This document shows, piece by piece, positions 17,943 through 25,123 of a stretch of DNA of 28,945 nucleotides. The translations under genes and the position numbers were made by a program. Source of the DNA: a virus; IMG/VR virus record IMGVR_UViG_3300010412_000059, positions 1 to 28,945 of that record; one strand, 5' to 3'. Positions within the stretch are counted from its first letter, which is position 1, and each line of letters starts with the position of its first letter. The notes below the pieces were generated by a model. That model worked only from the letters and a program-made list of their open reading frames with translations, was not told the origin of the DNA and did not search any database.

Positions 17943-19901
17943 TTATGTTGCGATTTCTAAGTTAACAACACCTTCGCCTGCGATAATATCACGGAAAGCG
18001 AATCTACGAGTAGATACTAGAACTCTCTTTTGGTTAACGATGTCTAGAGCAGACTCTGTACGAAGTCCTCTGTGATCACCGTGAATAAAGTTAGCAGTAT
18101 TTACCATACAACCTAGAGGTGTTCCTAGTGTTCCTGCTGCAATAGCGGCATTATCAAACTGCTGAGATACAACAACACGTACACCAAAGATTGAACCTAC
18201 TTGACCTGTCAATATTGTAGCACGAGCTTCACCAAGTACATCAACAGTCTTAAAGTTAGGTAGCTTCATTAGAGCATAATATAGATCATGAGAAGCTATT
18301 AATACAAGCTGATTAGGATCTAGACCATATAGTCCTAGATTTTTGCGCATATCAGCAATTGCATTATCCCCAACATTGGCACCTAAGAATGTAGTTTCCC
18401 AGGCTGTACCACCAGCTACTTCAACTGGAGTATTACTCGATCCTAGATTTGTTAATCCAGTAATAGGATCAAAATTAGCAGTAGTTAGAACGCCAGCACC
18501 TCTTAAGTGTGCTCTATCAGAAGATAAAGCCATACGACGTGCTACTGCATCATTAATGATCGGAGCAAGAGTAACAATACTATCTTCCTCTTCTTCATAG
18601 CCTACATATTCACGAGTAGCTAATTTATAAGATACTAGAATATTTTGGTTTAATTGATGATCCACCGCAGTTCCAGAAGAGCTTCCAGCAGTTGTTTCAT
18701 CTGCAGGATTTAGCGAAGAACGATAGTTCCCTTCTGGTACCCATGATGCAAAACCTGCCTCTGGATTAATAGGCATATACATTGTAGGTGTTGACATTGG
18801 CATAGAACTAAATAGTCTTTCAACTACTAATTGTTCACGTACAGCATTAAATACACGTGTATTCCATGTTTCTTCCCAGCCTGCACCAACGCCTGGATCC
18901 CAGTGTTGCATTTCTGATTTAGTTACGTAATTTTCAAAGCTCTTTAATGATCTAATATCAGTATTTTTAAGCTTAGATAAAATTACCAATCCATCTTTTT
19001 GTGCTTCTGTTAGAGACTTGAAAGTTGTGTCAACATTATCACTAAAGTTCATTTTGCTATTTTTTGCATATACTTCAGGAATTTCTTCCTTATTTGCAGC
19101 AATAGCTTCGTGTAATCCTTCTAAAGCCTTAGCAAGATTTTCAGTATTATCATTGATTCTCTTTTCTAGGTCTTTAACTAATTTTTCTGCAGCGGTAGTA
19201 GCAGTGGCTTCAATCTTTGCAAGTTCTTTTGCTTCAGCTTCTGCTTTTGCTGCTTTTGCTGCTTGTGCCTTTTCCAGATCGGCTTCGACTTGCTTACGAA
19301 TCTGGTCAGCTAATTTTGCAACATCAATAGGTGTAGCAGTATCTTTTTCGTCTTTCATTAATTTCTCCTCACTAATTTCTAGAGATTTATTAAATTGTTT
19401 CTTAAATTCTTCATATTCATCCATCGAACTAAAATTCTTTGCAACACTAAAAGTAGCGCCAGCATTAGCCGGAATTGTTACAACGCTAACCTCCAGCAGC
19501 TCTACTTCCTTAATGACAAAAATATCTGTCTTTTGGTCATAATCAGCGTCTTTAACAATGAAACCTATACTAAAAGTAGATAAAATTCCATCTTTAATAA
19601 GTTGAGCAATATCTCCGGCAGCTTTACTTATCTTAGCAGTAATGCGTAAACCTTTATTATCCGCAGTATGTTCTATTGTTCTGCCGATAGGTCTATTCAT
19701 ATCATGATAAGCTAATACAACGGGATTTTTTAGATAATTATCTAGAGCTCCAGCTTGCTTCCACGCGTCCGCTTTAATAACGTCACCCATACGGTCTTTT
19801 TCAACTGTACTAGCGTAGCCGGATATAATAAGCTCTTCCTGGTCCTCATGTGCTGCTTTAGTTTCGATCGGAGCAACAAGTTGTAAAACTTTATTAATCA
19901 T
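17943..19901 (-). CDS. Fused HK97-type prohead protease, scaffold and major capsid protein
   Basis: Start ATG 19901 is chosen because GGAGG lies seven bases upstream and the overlap with portal is only 8 bases; an in-frame ATG at 19982 has no such support. The product is 652 residues. Residues about 1-155 are a U35-type prohead protease: GYASTVEKDRMGDVI, His 66 in LAYHDMNRPIG, Ser 111 in LSTFSIGF, and LLEVSVVTIPANAGA. Residues about 180-290 are a charged Ala/Lys/Glu coiled coil (scaffold, delta-domain-like). The rest is an HK97-fold capsid protein (SMPMSTPTMYMPINP, GLYGLDPNQLVLIAS, TILTGQVGSIFGVRVVVS). Usually these are two genes. An internal start (separate entry) may give capsid without protease. 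Confidence 0.92.
   Translation of the reverse strand: MINKVLQLVAPIETKAAHEDQEELIISGYASTVEKDRMGDVIKADAWKQAGALDNYLKNPVVLAYHDMNRPIGRTIEHTADNKGLRITAKISKAAGDIAQLIKDGILSTFSIGFIVKDADYDQKTDIFVIKEVELLEVSVVTIPANAGATFSVAKNFSSMDEYEEFKKQFNKSLEISEEKLMKDEKDTATPIDVAKLADQIRKQVEADLEKAQAAKAAKAEAEAKELAKIEATATTAAEKLVKDLEKRINDNTENLAKALEGLHEAIAANKEEIPEVYAKNSKMNFSDNVDTTFKSLTEAQKDGLVILSKLKNTDIRSLKSFENYVTKSEMQHWDPGVGAGWEETWNTRVFNAVREQLVVERLFSSMPMSTPTMYMPINPEAGFASWVPEGNYRSSLNPADETTAGSSSGTAVDHQLNQNILVSYKLATREYVGYEEEEDSIVTLAPIINDAVARRMALSSDRAHLRGAGVLTTANFDPITGLTNLGSSNTPVEVAGGTAWETTFLGANVGDNAIADMRKNLGLYGLDPNQLVLIASHDLYYALMKLPNFKTVDVLGEARATILTGQVGSIFGVRVVVSQQFDNAAIAAGTLGTPLGCMVNTANFIHGDHRGLRTESALDIVNQKRVLVSTRRFAFRDIIAGEGVVNLEIAT
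19356..19370 (-). promoter_or_regulatory. Internal SD and ATG giving scaffold-capsid alone
   Basis: Inside the protease-capsid fusion, GAGGAG at 19365-19370 lies six bases before an in-frame ATG at 19358-19356 (codons for MKDEKDTATPID). Initiation here would make a 471-residue scaffold-capsid protein without protease. This is the boundary where the protease domain ends and the coiled coil starts, which is where a separate capsid gene would begin. Confidence 0.6.
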
Positions 19902-21144
19902 TTGATTCCTCCGAATCATCTTCGTTGTCGTCATTCCCGGGCGGTCTGCCACCCTCACCTGGATTGACTGCACTACCTGCAATATTTGCAGGAATTCTTA
20001 GTTTATCTGCATGTTCTTCTGAACTAGGGGGTAATCTAAGTTCAGCTCTTGCTTCGTTAACGGTCATAATTCCTCCGTTAACTAATCCTGTAAAATACTG
20101 TCCTGCATCTCTCAATTCTGGTCGTAATGCTCTAATATTAGCTACATCCGGTTCCATATCATAACCAAAAAAGGATTCGAGAGCAGATATTACTTTAACT
20201 GTTAAAGGTAATACTGTTGTTTCATAAAATAACTGTAAATTTGGTCTTATATTAGCATTGTTTCCCGATTCTAATAGTATCGGTGGCACGCCCAATGCTT
20301 TCAAAATTTTAATATCTCTACTTTGCAGAGATGCTTCTAAATCTAATTCTCCATATTTTACATTACTTAAAGGATTAACCTTTAAATCACCATCTAAAAT
20401 AATTGGCCTTCTTCCACCATTGTCTGGACTATAAACTCTATTCCACTCATCTAACATTCTTCGTTTGATTTTATCACCTAAAATATTAGGAGTAGTTAAT
20501 ATTAGTCCGGGAACGGCTCCATTTTCAAAAAATGATTCTTGAAACTTTAACATTCTATATACTATACGTATAGAATTAGAAGCACTTTTAAGTCTAGATT
20601 CTCCTACATAAACAGAACTAGAACTATTATCTTTTATATGAATTATCTCTTCTGAAGTAAAGGTAGTATTACTATCGTAAATATATTTAGATATTTTATT
20701 TTGTTTCTTTCCAGTTTCTATCTGCATTAATTTACTTGGTAATTGCCACATATTTGTGCCGTCCCAATAAATATACGCATTACCCGTCAATATTAAATCT
20801 GTATATAGTTGACGTCTGAAAGAATTTACATCTTCTTCTGGATTTGGAAAGAAATTTAACTTAGTAAAGAGGTTTTTTTGTCGAACAAATTGAACTTTAT
20901 TTGAGTCAGTTGGACTATTTGTTCGGGGAGGCATTAAGGGGATTTTTCCAGTAATAGAAATATTTACTTCGGATGCACAATCAACAATTAGATCAGTTCC
21001 TCGTCTAGCACTTTCTAGTGTTTGATAAGCATGCTCAAAATAATACCTTTTAAAACTACTGTCTACTCTATCTCCTTCTAAAGCATGAATTCCAGGCTGT
21101 CCCCTATGTTTCCATGCCATTTCTATTCTTTTTAAAAATTTCAT
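19894..21144 (-). CDS. Portal protein (HK97 family)
   Basis: This 416-residue protein has the HK97 portal layout: AYQTLESARRGTDLIVDCASEVNISI near the start, then DLILTGNAYIYWDG (wing), EEIIHIKDNSSSSVYVGESRLKSASNSI, GAVPGLILTTPNILGDKIKRRMLDEW (stem helix), ILDGDLKVNPLSNVKYGELDLEASLQSRDIKILKALGVPPILL (crown part) and a C-terminus FTGLVNGGIMTVNEARAEL. Twelve copies form the DNA entry ring at the head vertex. It overlaps the PAS gene by 4 bases (ATGA) and precedes the protease-capsid fusion. The acidic tail (NDDNEDDSEESND) is short and low complexity. Confidence 0.92.
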   Translation of the reverse strand: MKFLKRIEMAWKHRGQPGIHALEGDRVDSSFKRYYFEHAYQTLESARRGTDLIVDCASEVNISITGKIPLMPPRTNSPTDSNKVQFVRQKNLFTKLNFFPNPEEDVNSFRRQLYTDLILTGNAYIYWDGTNMWQLPSKLMQIETGKKQNKISKYIYDSNTTFTSEEIIHIKDNSSSSVYVGESRLKSASNSIRIVYRMLKFQESFFENGAVPGLILTTPNILGDKIKRRMLDEWNRVYSPDNGGRRPIILDGDLKVNPLSNVKYGELDLEASLQSRDIKILKALGVPPILLESGNNANIRPNLQLFYETTVLPLTVKVISALESFFGYDMEPDVANIRALRPELRDAGQYFTGLVNGGIMTVNEARAELRLPPSSEEHADKLRIPANIAGSAVNPGEGGRPPGNDDNEDDSEESND

Positions 21145-21818
21145 ATGTCTAACCTTGGCATATCTGGTGTTACCATATCATGCACATTTTTTCCTAGATA
21201 GGGTAGGTACACTTCTGGAGTATGGGAGTCTATTGTAACAAGTCCTATATGTCCTACTACGGATTGCACTTTTCCTTTGTCAAGTTTTTCTAATCCGTAT
21301 AAAGGAAATGTTCTAGCATAAACAGGAATTTTTGTGCCATTAATATGTAATATATTATAATGTGCAGAAAATTCTCGTTTTGCCTCAACAGCGCTTAACC
21401 ATTCCTTGAATATTCTATCCCTATCCTCTGGATCAATGGCATTAACCCAATTAAACTTTAATAATTCAGAGGGCAACCTTCCAGTAAGTCTAGCAAATGT
21501 TCTATTAACCCAAGTGCACTCGCCATCGGCATTAGTTTCACATATTGCTAAGTTTAAATCTTGAAAAAATACTCTCTGTCTTTGATCGGATAGTAATTGT
21601 CGTATTTCAATTCTATCTACTGCATCTCTTATACTGCTTCCACCATTTGGTGTAAATTCTGCTACTACTAACTCTATATTGTCTACTAACTCGTAAAACT
21701 TACTTAATCCTTTATATAGGGGTTTAATTAATTTTTTCCACAATAAAGCTATAACAGTTATGCCCGCTATAATAGCAGAAAACAGAGCAGTACTTTGCTC
21801 AAAAATACTCATGTCCAT
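21141..21818 (-). CDS. Membrane-anchored PAS-domain protein in the head operon
   Basis: This 225-residue protein has one membrane segment at about residues 10-27 (TALFSAIIAGITVIALLW) with a positive flank (KKLIKP), then an amphipathic helix with coiled-coil character to about residue 82. A PAS-like domain follows from about 83: FFQDLNLAICETNADGECTWVNRTFARLTGR, then NWVNAIDPEDRDRIFKEW and KIPVYARTFPLYG. No kinase, HTH, GGDEF or other output domain follows; the C-terminus is about 30 unrecognised residues. The gene is packed between HNH nuclease and portal (ATGA overlap with portal), so it is expressed late with head genes. SD AAAGGAT. PAS domains sense ligands or redox, usually in signalling. 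Why a phage head operon makes one is unknown. Confidence 0.8.
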   Translation of the reverse strand: MDMSIFEQSTALFSAIIAGITVIALLWKKLIKPLYKGLSKFYELVDNIELVVAEFTPNGGSSIRDAVDRIEIRQLLSDQRQRVFFQDLNLAICETNADGECTWVNRTFARLTGRLPSELLKFNWVNAIDPEDRDRIFKEWLSAVEAKREFSAHYNILHINGTKIPVYARTFPLYGLEKLDKGKVQSVVGHIGLVTIDSHTPEVYLPYLGKNVHDMVTPDMPRLDI

Positions 21819-21828
21819 TAATTATCCT

Positions 21829-22206
21829 TTAGATGATAGAGTGCTTCTCTCGCTGTTTCTCTAACCAGCGTTCTTGTTTTTCGGCTGTAGAAAGGGCGGG
21901 TTTTTGGCTGTAAACAGTATGTAACCTTTTGTGGCAGTCTCTACATAAAGTACGAACATAAGTATAAAGCTCATACTCATGTTCTGAAATAAAATCATCT
22001 CGTACTTCAAGAATATCTTCTACAGTTTGTATTGTTATATTGTTTTTCTTTGCCCACTTAGCAAACAGGACATCTACTGTATAGAGATGATGGAGATCTA
22101 GACTGCCTGTTGCATTACACACATAACACGCAGAATCTTTTTTATAGCGACTTTTAGCACGATCTCGGATATACTTTATTGGAATTCTTTTTAGGGAAGT
22201 GGACAT
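21829..22206 (-). CDS. HNH endonuclease
   Basis: This 125-residue protein shows a zinc-binding HNH fold: CYVC (Cys 27, 30), LDLHHLY (His 39, 40), and TLCRDCHKRLH (Cys 88, 91, His 92, 96). HNH proteins next to terminase genes are known in many HK97-type phages, where they assist cos/pac cleavage with the terminase; here it lies between large terminase and portal. It is the first gene of the second late promoter (-35 at 22277-22282), with a 5' leader of about 40 bases. No SD of usual strength precedes ATG 22206 (the leader is almost all A/T). Confidence 0.88.
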   Translation of the reverse strand: MSTSLKRIPIKYIRDRAKSRYKKDSACYVCNATGSLDLHHLYTVDVLFAKWAKKNNITIQTVEDILEVRDDFISEHEYELYTYVRTLCRDCHKRLHTVYSQKPALSTAEKQERWLEKQREKHSII

Positions 22207-22253
22207 AACATAATTTAAAAATTCAAGTAATTATTGTTTTTTCTCTTATTTTA

Positions 22254-22282
22254 ATTTTACTATAATTTGAGCACCGTGTCAA
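22254..22282 (-). promoter_or_regulatory. Late promoter upstream of HNH gene
   Basis: On the minus strand TTGACA (22277-22282) and TAAAAT (22254-22259) are 17 bases apart, an almost perfect sigma70 promoter. A run of seven A residues plus GTTC lies just upstream. The core AAATT/GCACCGTGTCAA resembles the promoter at 24794-24822. Confidence 0.8.
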
Positions 22283-22300
22283 GAACTTTTTTTCAACTGC

Positions 22301-22411
22301 TCAGAATAGTAAGGAGAAAGCCCGCCTCTTATCTTTCCTTCTCATTCCTACCGGTGCACCGAAGTTTGGTAGTACTGGAGCGGGGCGTCCTGGTGCTACA
22401 GACGTATTCAA
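22301..22411 (-). CDS. Possible 36-residue Pro/Arg-rich protein with TTG start
   Basis: After the terminase stop the sequence continues as an open frame one base back. The first usable start is TTG at 22411, which overlaps the terminase stop (TTGA), with AAGGTGG six bases upstream, a very good SD. The product reads NTSVAPGRPAPVLPNFGAP, then VGMRRKDKRRAFSLLF. It could instead be the remains of a longer terminase C-terminus or be reached by frameshift. No family is recognised. It ends about 20 bases before the next promoter -35. Confidence 0.4.
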   Translation of the reverse strand: MNTSVAPGRPAPVLPNFGAPVGMRRKDKRRAFSLLF

Positions 22412-23751
22412 GCAATTCCACCTTGACCAAGTTCATAAGTATATATAGCATATCTTATTGCGGAAGCCATGTGAGATGCACGATTATGTTCTGGTTTTTC
22501 TGTCTCTATATCCCACACACCATCTGCAGATCTACCTTTCCACTTATAGTTACGTAGTGCATAAATAGCTTCCACACATTCTTCGTGTACTTTTAATCGA
22601 CGATTATCTATAACTGCACCGACTGCACCAATACCATCTATTATGGATTTTTTAGCGTTAATAGTAGTAATATCGTACATAGCGGCCAAGTCAAACCGAG
22701 TTTGAGCAGCAGCAGAATCAATAAAGATATAGTCAATGTCGTAAGTAGCAACTTTATCAGCGATTTCAATAGCATGCTGCTCCGTCGAACGCTGTTGTGC
22801 CATATACTCATCAATAATTGTATATTCATTAAACCCATCTTTATTAGTTTCTACATGAATAATTGCCAGTGCAGTATGATCACGAAATCCTACGTCTAAT
22901 CCAGCAATCACTTCATTGGCTGGAAGATTTTCTAATATTCTATTTATTAATGGAGTTGCATCAATAATATCATCATTTGAAAATGACCATATCTGACCTT
23001 CGAAAGTAACAAAGTCCGCCATATATTCTTGCTGAAATTCAGCATGAGACATGGATTTTTTCGCCGCTTCTATATCCCGCGCGCTAGCGCGCGGGTTTTC
23101 ACTATAGTCAGCATGAATAGATAACCAATCTGGAAATGAATCCGAAAATCCACGTTCAAAAAATTCCCGAAACCAGTTATCACCACGAGGTGTTGAAATA
23201 AATAAACATTTAGAGTTTTCTTTATCTAATGTAGGACGAAGTGCTATATTGAAAGCTACACCGCCACCATCATTTAGTGCCGCTTCGTCAAAGATGATCA
23301 AGTCATAACTACGACCTACGGCAGAATCTACACGAGATACAGACGCAACACGAATCATAGATCCGTTTCCAAGTTCTATTATACGATCTTTTGCGTTATC
23401 ACGTTCACGTTCAACATCAAACTTGTCTAATAGTTGGCGCTGCAAATCCCAAGATATAGATGCTAGAGAGTAGTCCGGGGCAATAATTAATACAGTAGTT
23501 CCAGGATATAGTGCAACTAATTGTAAAATTATATTTGCAATATAAGTTTTTCCAACTCGGCGGCTAACGCACGCAGTTAGGAAGCGAAACCTAGGATCAT
23601 TAATCCCGTTTAAAATTGCGTATTGAGGTCCGTTCGGTTCTATCCCCAATAGATTCAGATAGTTTTCGGCCGGTATCTTCAGAAACCGATCCTTCTTCGG
23701 ATACTGCACTAGGTGTGTCGATGGTATGTTTTGTCGACTTATTTTTAACAT
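22408..23751 (-). CDS. Terminase large subunit
   Basis: This 447-residue DNA-packaging motor has a Walker A-like SRRVGKT (residues 63-69), Walker B LIIFDEA (151-157), coupling motif FISTPRG (about 184-190), and a nuclease domain with GLDVG (Asp 286) and FIDSA (Asp 345). The usual third acidic site 'DALRY' reads SHMASAIRYA, with Ser in place of Asp; neighbouring acidic residues may substitute. Its N-terminus overlaps the 101-residue gene by 152 bases in another frame; a shorter start would lose the conserved-looking opening NYLNLLGIEPNGPQYAILNG. The ATG has only a weak SD, suggesting translation coupling. Confidence in the family is high. Confidence 0.93.
   Translation of the reverse strand: MLKISRQNIPSTHLVQYPKKDRFLKIPAENYLNLLGIEPNGPQYAILNGINDPRFRFLTACVSRRVGKTYIANIILQLVALYPGTTVLIIAPDYSLASISWDLQRQLLDKFDVERERDNAKDRIIELGNGSMIRVASVSRVDSAVGRSYDLIIFDEAALNDGGGVAFNIALRPTLDKENSKCLFISTPRGDNWFREFFERGFSDSFPDWLSIHADYSENPRASARDIEAAKKSMSHAEFQQEYMADFVTFEGQIWSFSNDDIIDATPLINRILENLPANEVIAGLDVGFRDHTALAIIHVETNKDGFNEYTIIDEYMAQQRSTEQHAIEIADKVATYDIDYIFIDSAAAQTRFDLAAMYDITTINAKKSIIDGIGAVGAVIDNRRLKVHEECVEAIYALRNYKWKGRSADGVWDIETEKPEHNRASHMASAIRYAIYTYELGQGGIA
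23076..23095. repeat. Perfect 20-bp GC-only palindrome inside large terminase
   Basis: Positions 23076-23095 are a perfect inverted repeat, all G/C except TA at the centre, followed on the plus strand by TTTT. It lies within a coding region that is otherwise AT-rich, in the codons for NPRASAR. It could form a strong hairpin in either strand's RNA. Confidence 0.8.
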
Positions 23752-23905
23752 TTAAAAACTTCTCATAACTATATTCTTTTCCAGTTGAAATATCAACTAT
23801 TTTAATTTTTTCATAGTCGCGTTCACGTACTTGTAATGATTTTACTTCTTCAAAAGATGCGCGACGTTTAAAAATAGATCCGCGAAAATATATATTAAAA
23901 AACAT
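23600..23905 (-). CDS. Small protein between the terminase subunits, unknown
   Basis: This 101-residue protein has a strong SD (GGAGG, six bases before ATG 23905) inside the end of the small terminase gene. It starts MFFNIYFRGSIFKRRASFEEVKSL and has a basic and then an acidic/Ser-rich half ending SIRNFKRD. Its last 50 codons lie over the start of the large terminase gene in another frame. No family was recognised. Given its place it may help terminase assembly, but that is a guess. Confidence 0.6.
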   Translation of the reverse strand: MFFNIYFRGSIFKRRASFEEVKSLQVRERDYEKIKIVDISTGKEYSYEKFLNVKNKSTKHTIDTPSAVSEEGSVSEDTGRKLSESIGDRTERTSIRNFKRD

Positions 23906-24376
23906 TTATTCCTCCATAAGTTTCGCCATGAGAGCACCGTAGTTACCATCATAGACATTAACTTGTGTATTTTTTTGGTTAATAGTTGTAGTATTTTTAC
24001 TACGACGCTCTAAATGATCTAGTGCATCTTTTTGCATTTTATGGTGTATTTGTAATAGATCAGCAATATCTTTATTAGAACCTATTTCTGCCTCTTCTAG
24101 TTCTATCAGCTTCTTGTCAATTAAATTTTCCATTTTTTCAGAGATACCTTCCATTCTACGAAGAGTGCTCTCTTGCATAATATTTAAAATATATGTTTTG
24201 ACTATTTTTTGTTCTAGAATTTCTGATACCTCATGTGCGGGCATACCTAATTCTCTTGCAGTTTGAGAAAGACTGCATCCTGTGCCAAGATATATACTTG
24301 CCACCTCTGCCCCTTCGGGGCTTATTTTGGCAGGTAATGAATCTGCAGATGTAGGCAAAAGTTTATAGTCACTCAT
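23906..24376 (-). CDS. Terminase small subunit
   Basis: The start at 24376 (MSDYKLLP) is preferred over an in-frame ATG at 24430 because AAAGGAT lies five bases upstream, giving 156 residues. An HTH-like part (LSQTARELGMPAHEVSEIL, about residues 35-53) is followed by a long helical segment with coiled-coil character (RRMEGISEKMENLIDKKLIE, HHKMQKDALDHLERRSK), as in small terminases that recognise packaging sites as rings. The gene is directly upstream of the 101-residue gene and large terminase. Assigned mainly by HTH/helix layout and order. Confidence 0.8.
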   Translation of the reverse strand: MSDYKLLPTSADSLPAKISPEGAEVASIYLGTGCSLSQTARELGMPAHEVSEILEQKIVKTYILNIMQESTLRRMEGISEKMENLIDKKLIELEEAEIGSNKDIADLLQIHHKMQKDALDHLERRSKNTTTINQKNTQVNVYDGNYGALMAKLMEE

Positions 24377-24536
24377 TTTTATCCTTTTCAATATTAGGGA
24401 GACAGTAGGTTTCTGGATCTTCGCAAACAATTGTAAAAATATTTTCTTTATTTTCCATTAAATATTTTTCACACTCTTCTCTAGTTCCTACATAAATAAT
24501 TGTACCAGAAGTTGCTAATATTACATAACAGGTCAT
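24369..24536 (-). CDS. 55-residue protein, paralog of the next gene upstream
   Basis: The ATG at 24536 overlaps the upstream stop (TAATG) and the TGA at 24369-24371 overlaps the small terminase start. The product MTCYVILATSGTIIYVG then TREECEKYLMENKENIFTIV is similar to the upstream neighbour (same pattern: start, strand, G(T)xEECExx, strand, C-D-P). It lacks the proline-rich tail. It is too short for many gene finders. No known function. Confidence 0.7.
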   Translation of the reverse strand: MTCYVILATSGTIIYVGTREECEKYLMENKENIFTIVCEDPETYCLPNIEKDKNE

Positions 24537-24757
24537 TATTCTTCCGGTAATGGAGGTAACGGCGGCGGGGCAGGAGGTGGATCAATTGGTTCAGGTTCAA
24601 CTGGGCCAGGAGGCAGAGGGGGCGGCTCGACTGGATCCGTGCAACGAATCTCATAATGGCTTAAATTTCCACGAGCGTTATTCTCCACCCATAGTTCGCA
24701 TTCTTCGTAAGTTCCGGAAAATTGAAATCTACCTTTTCGATAAACGGTACATGCCAT
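24536..24757 (-). CDS. 73-residue protein with proline-rich tail
   Basis: First gene of the late block, starting at 24757 with SD AAGGAGA. Residues 1-40 (MACTVYRKGRFQFSGTYEEC, then ELWVENNARGNLSHYEIRC) are paralogous to the following 55-residue gene. Residues 41-73 are almost only Pro, Glu, Leu and Asp (PPPLPP, PEPIDPP). Such tails usually bind or project from surfaces. The function is unknown, though the strong promoter and first position suggest high expression. Confidence 0.72.
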   Translation of the reverse strand: MACTVYRKGRFQFSGTYEECELWVENNARGNLSHYEIRCTDPVEPPPLPPGPVEPEPIDPPPAPPPLPPLPEE

Positions 24758-24793
24758 GGTTTTTTCTCCTTCTATGTGTACTCGTATACTATT

Positions 24794-24822
24794 ATAGTAT
24801 CAAAAATTTAGCTTCGTGTCAA
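24794..24822 (-). promoter_or_regulatory. Late promoter of the terminase operon
   Basis: On the minus strand TTGACA (24817-24822) is exact; TACTAT (24794-24799) at 17-base spacing is the best -10, with an overlapping TATAAT three bases further on. It shares the context GTnCTTGACACG with the promoter at 22254-22282, so both may be one regulated class. Transcription would start about 30 bases before ATG 24757. Confidence 0.75.
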
Positions 24823-25001
24823 GTACTTTTTTTGAGTTTGGTGTTAGGTAGTTATATAGTATGTTTTTGGAGCAATTTTTTGAATTTAAGCACCGTTTGC
24901 AATTTTCAAATTTTTTTAAGTGGTACACGTGTGGTTGGGTTAATATATAGGGGTTTAGAATGGGTCTAATAACCGCCCTCCCAGGCTGTTGCATTGCAAC
25001 A

Positions 25002-25016
25002 TGGCACGGTTTGTGC
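25002..25016 (+). promoter_or_regulatory. Sigma54-like -24/-12 element (site a)
   Basis: TGGCACG-GTTT-GTGC has GG and GC exactly ten bases apart, as sigma54 promoters require, with one deviation from the TTGC box. It is preceded by an inverted repeat GTTGCATTGCAAC. See the corresponding finding for the other sites. Confidence 0.4.
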
Positions 25017-25039
25017 ATATACGAAAAATTTTTTTCAAT

Positions 25040-25057
25040 ATAGGTATAACTACCTAT
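25040..25057 (+). promoter_or_regulatory. Operator-like inverted repeat
   Basis: ATAGGTA and TACCTAT form perfect 7-bp arms around TAAC. The 16-base stretch GTATAACTACCTATTG (25044-25059) is repeated exactly at 28557-28572. Probably a binding site for a regulator not encoded in this window. Confidence 0.6.
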
Positions 25058-25123
25058 TGCATCCATGCCCCGTTCTGTTATTCTATATTCAAGGGTTAGG
25101 GAATAGGAAAGAGGAAATAGGAA

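Larger units (their letters stand above)
24823..25123. promoter_or_regulatory. Divergent control region, no gene
   Basis: About 300 bases between the divergent late and early blocks hold no credible gene. They contain a half-operator (TAACTACCTAA on the minus strand, 24845-24855), a third late-promoter-like element (AATTTAAGCACCGTTTGCAA, 24883-24902), an inverted repeat GTTGCATTGCAAC (24988-25000), a sigma54-like motif (25002-25016) and an operator-like inverted repeat (25040-25057). Plus-strand transcription of the early genes probably begins after the operator, where TTGCAT and TTCTAT are 18 bases apart. The SD for the next gene is at about 25111-25118. Confidence 0.6.

Noticed and set aside
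19902-19982. Upstream in-frame start of the protease-capsid fusion at 19982
   Set aside because: It has no SD and overlaps the portal gene by 89 bases; the start at 19901 has a strong SD and only an 8-base overlap.
22270-22407. tRNA gene in the gap between terminase and HNH gene
   Set aside because: No cloverleaf, T-loop or CCA-like arrangement could be built on either strand; the gap is explained by the small frame and promoter.
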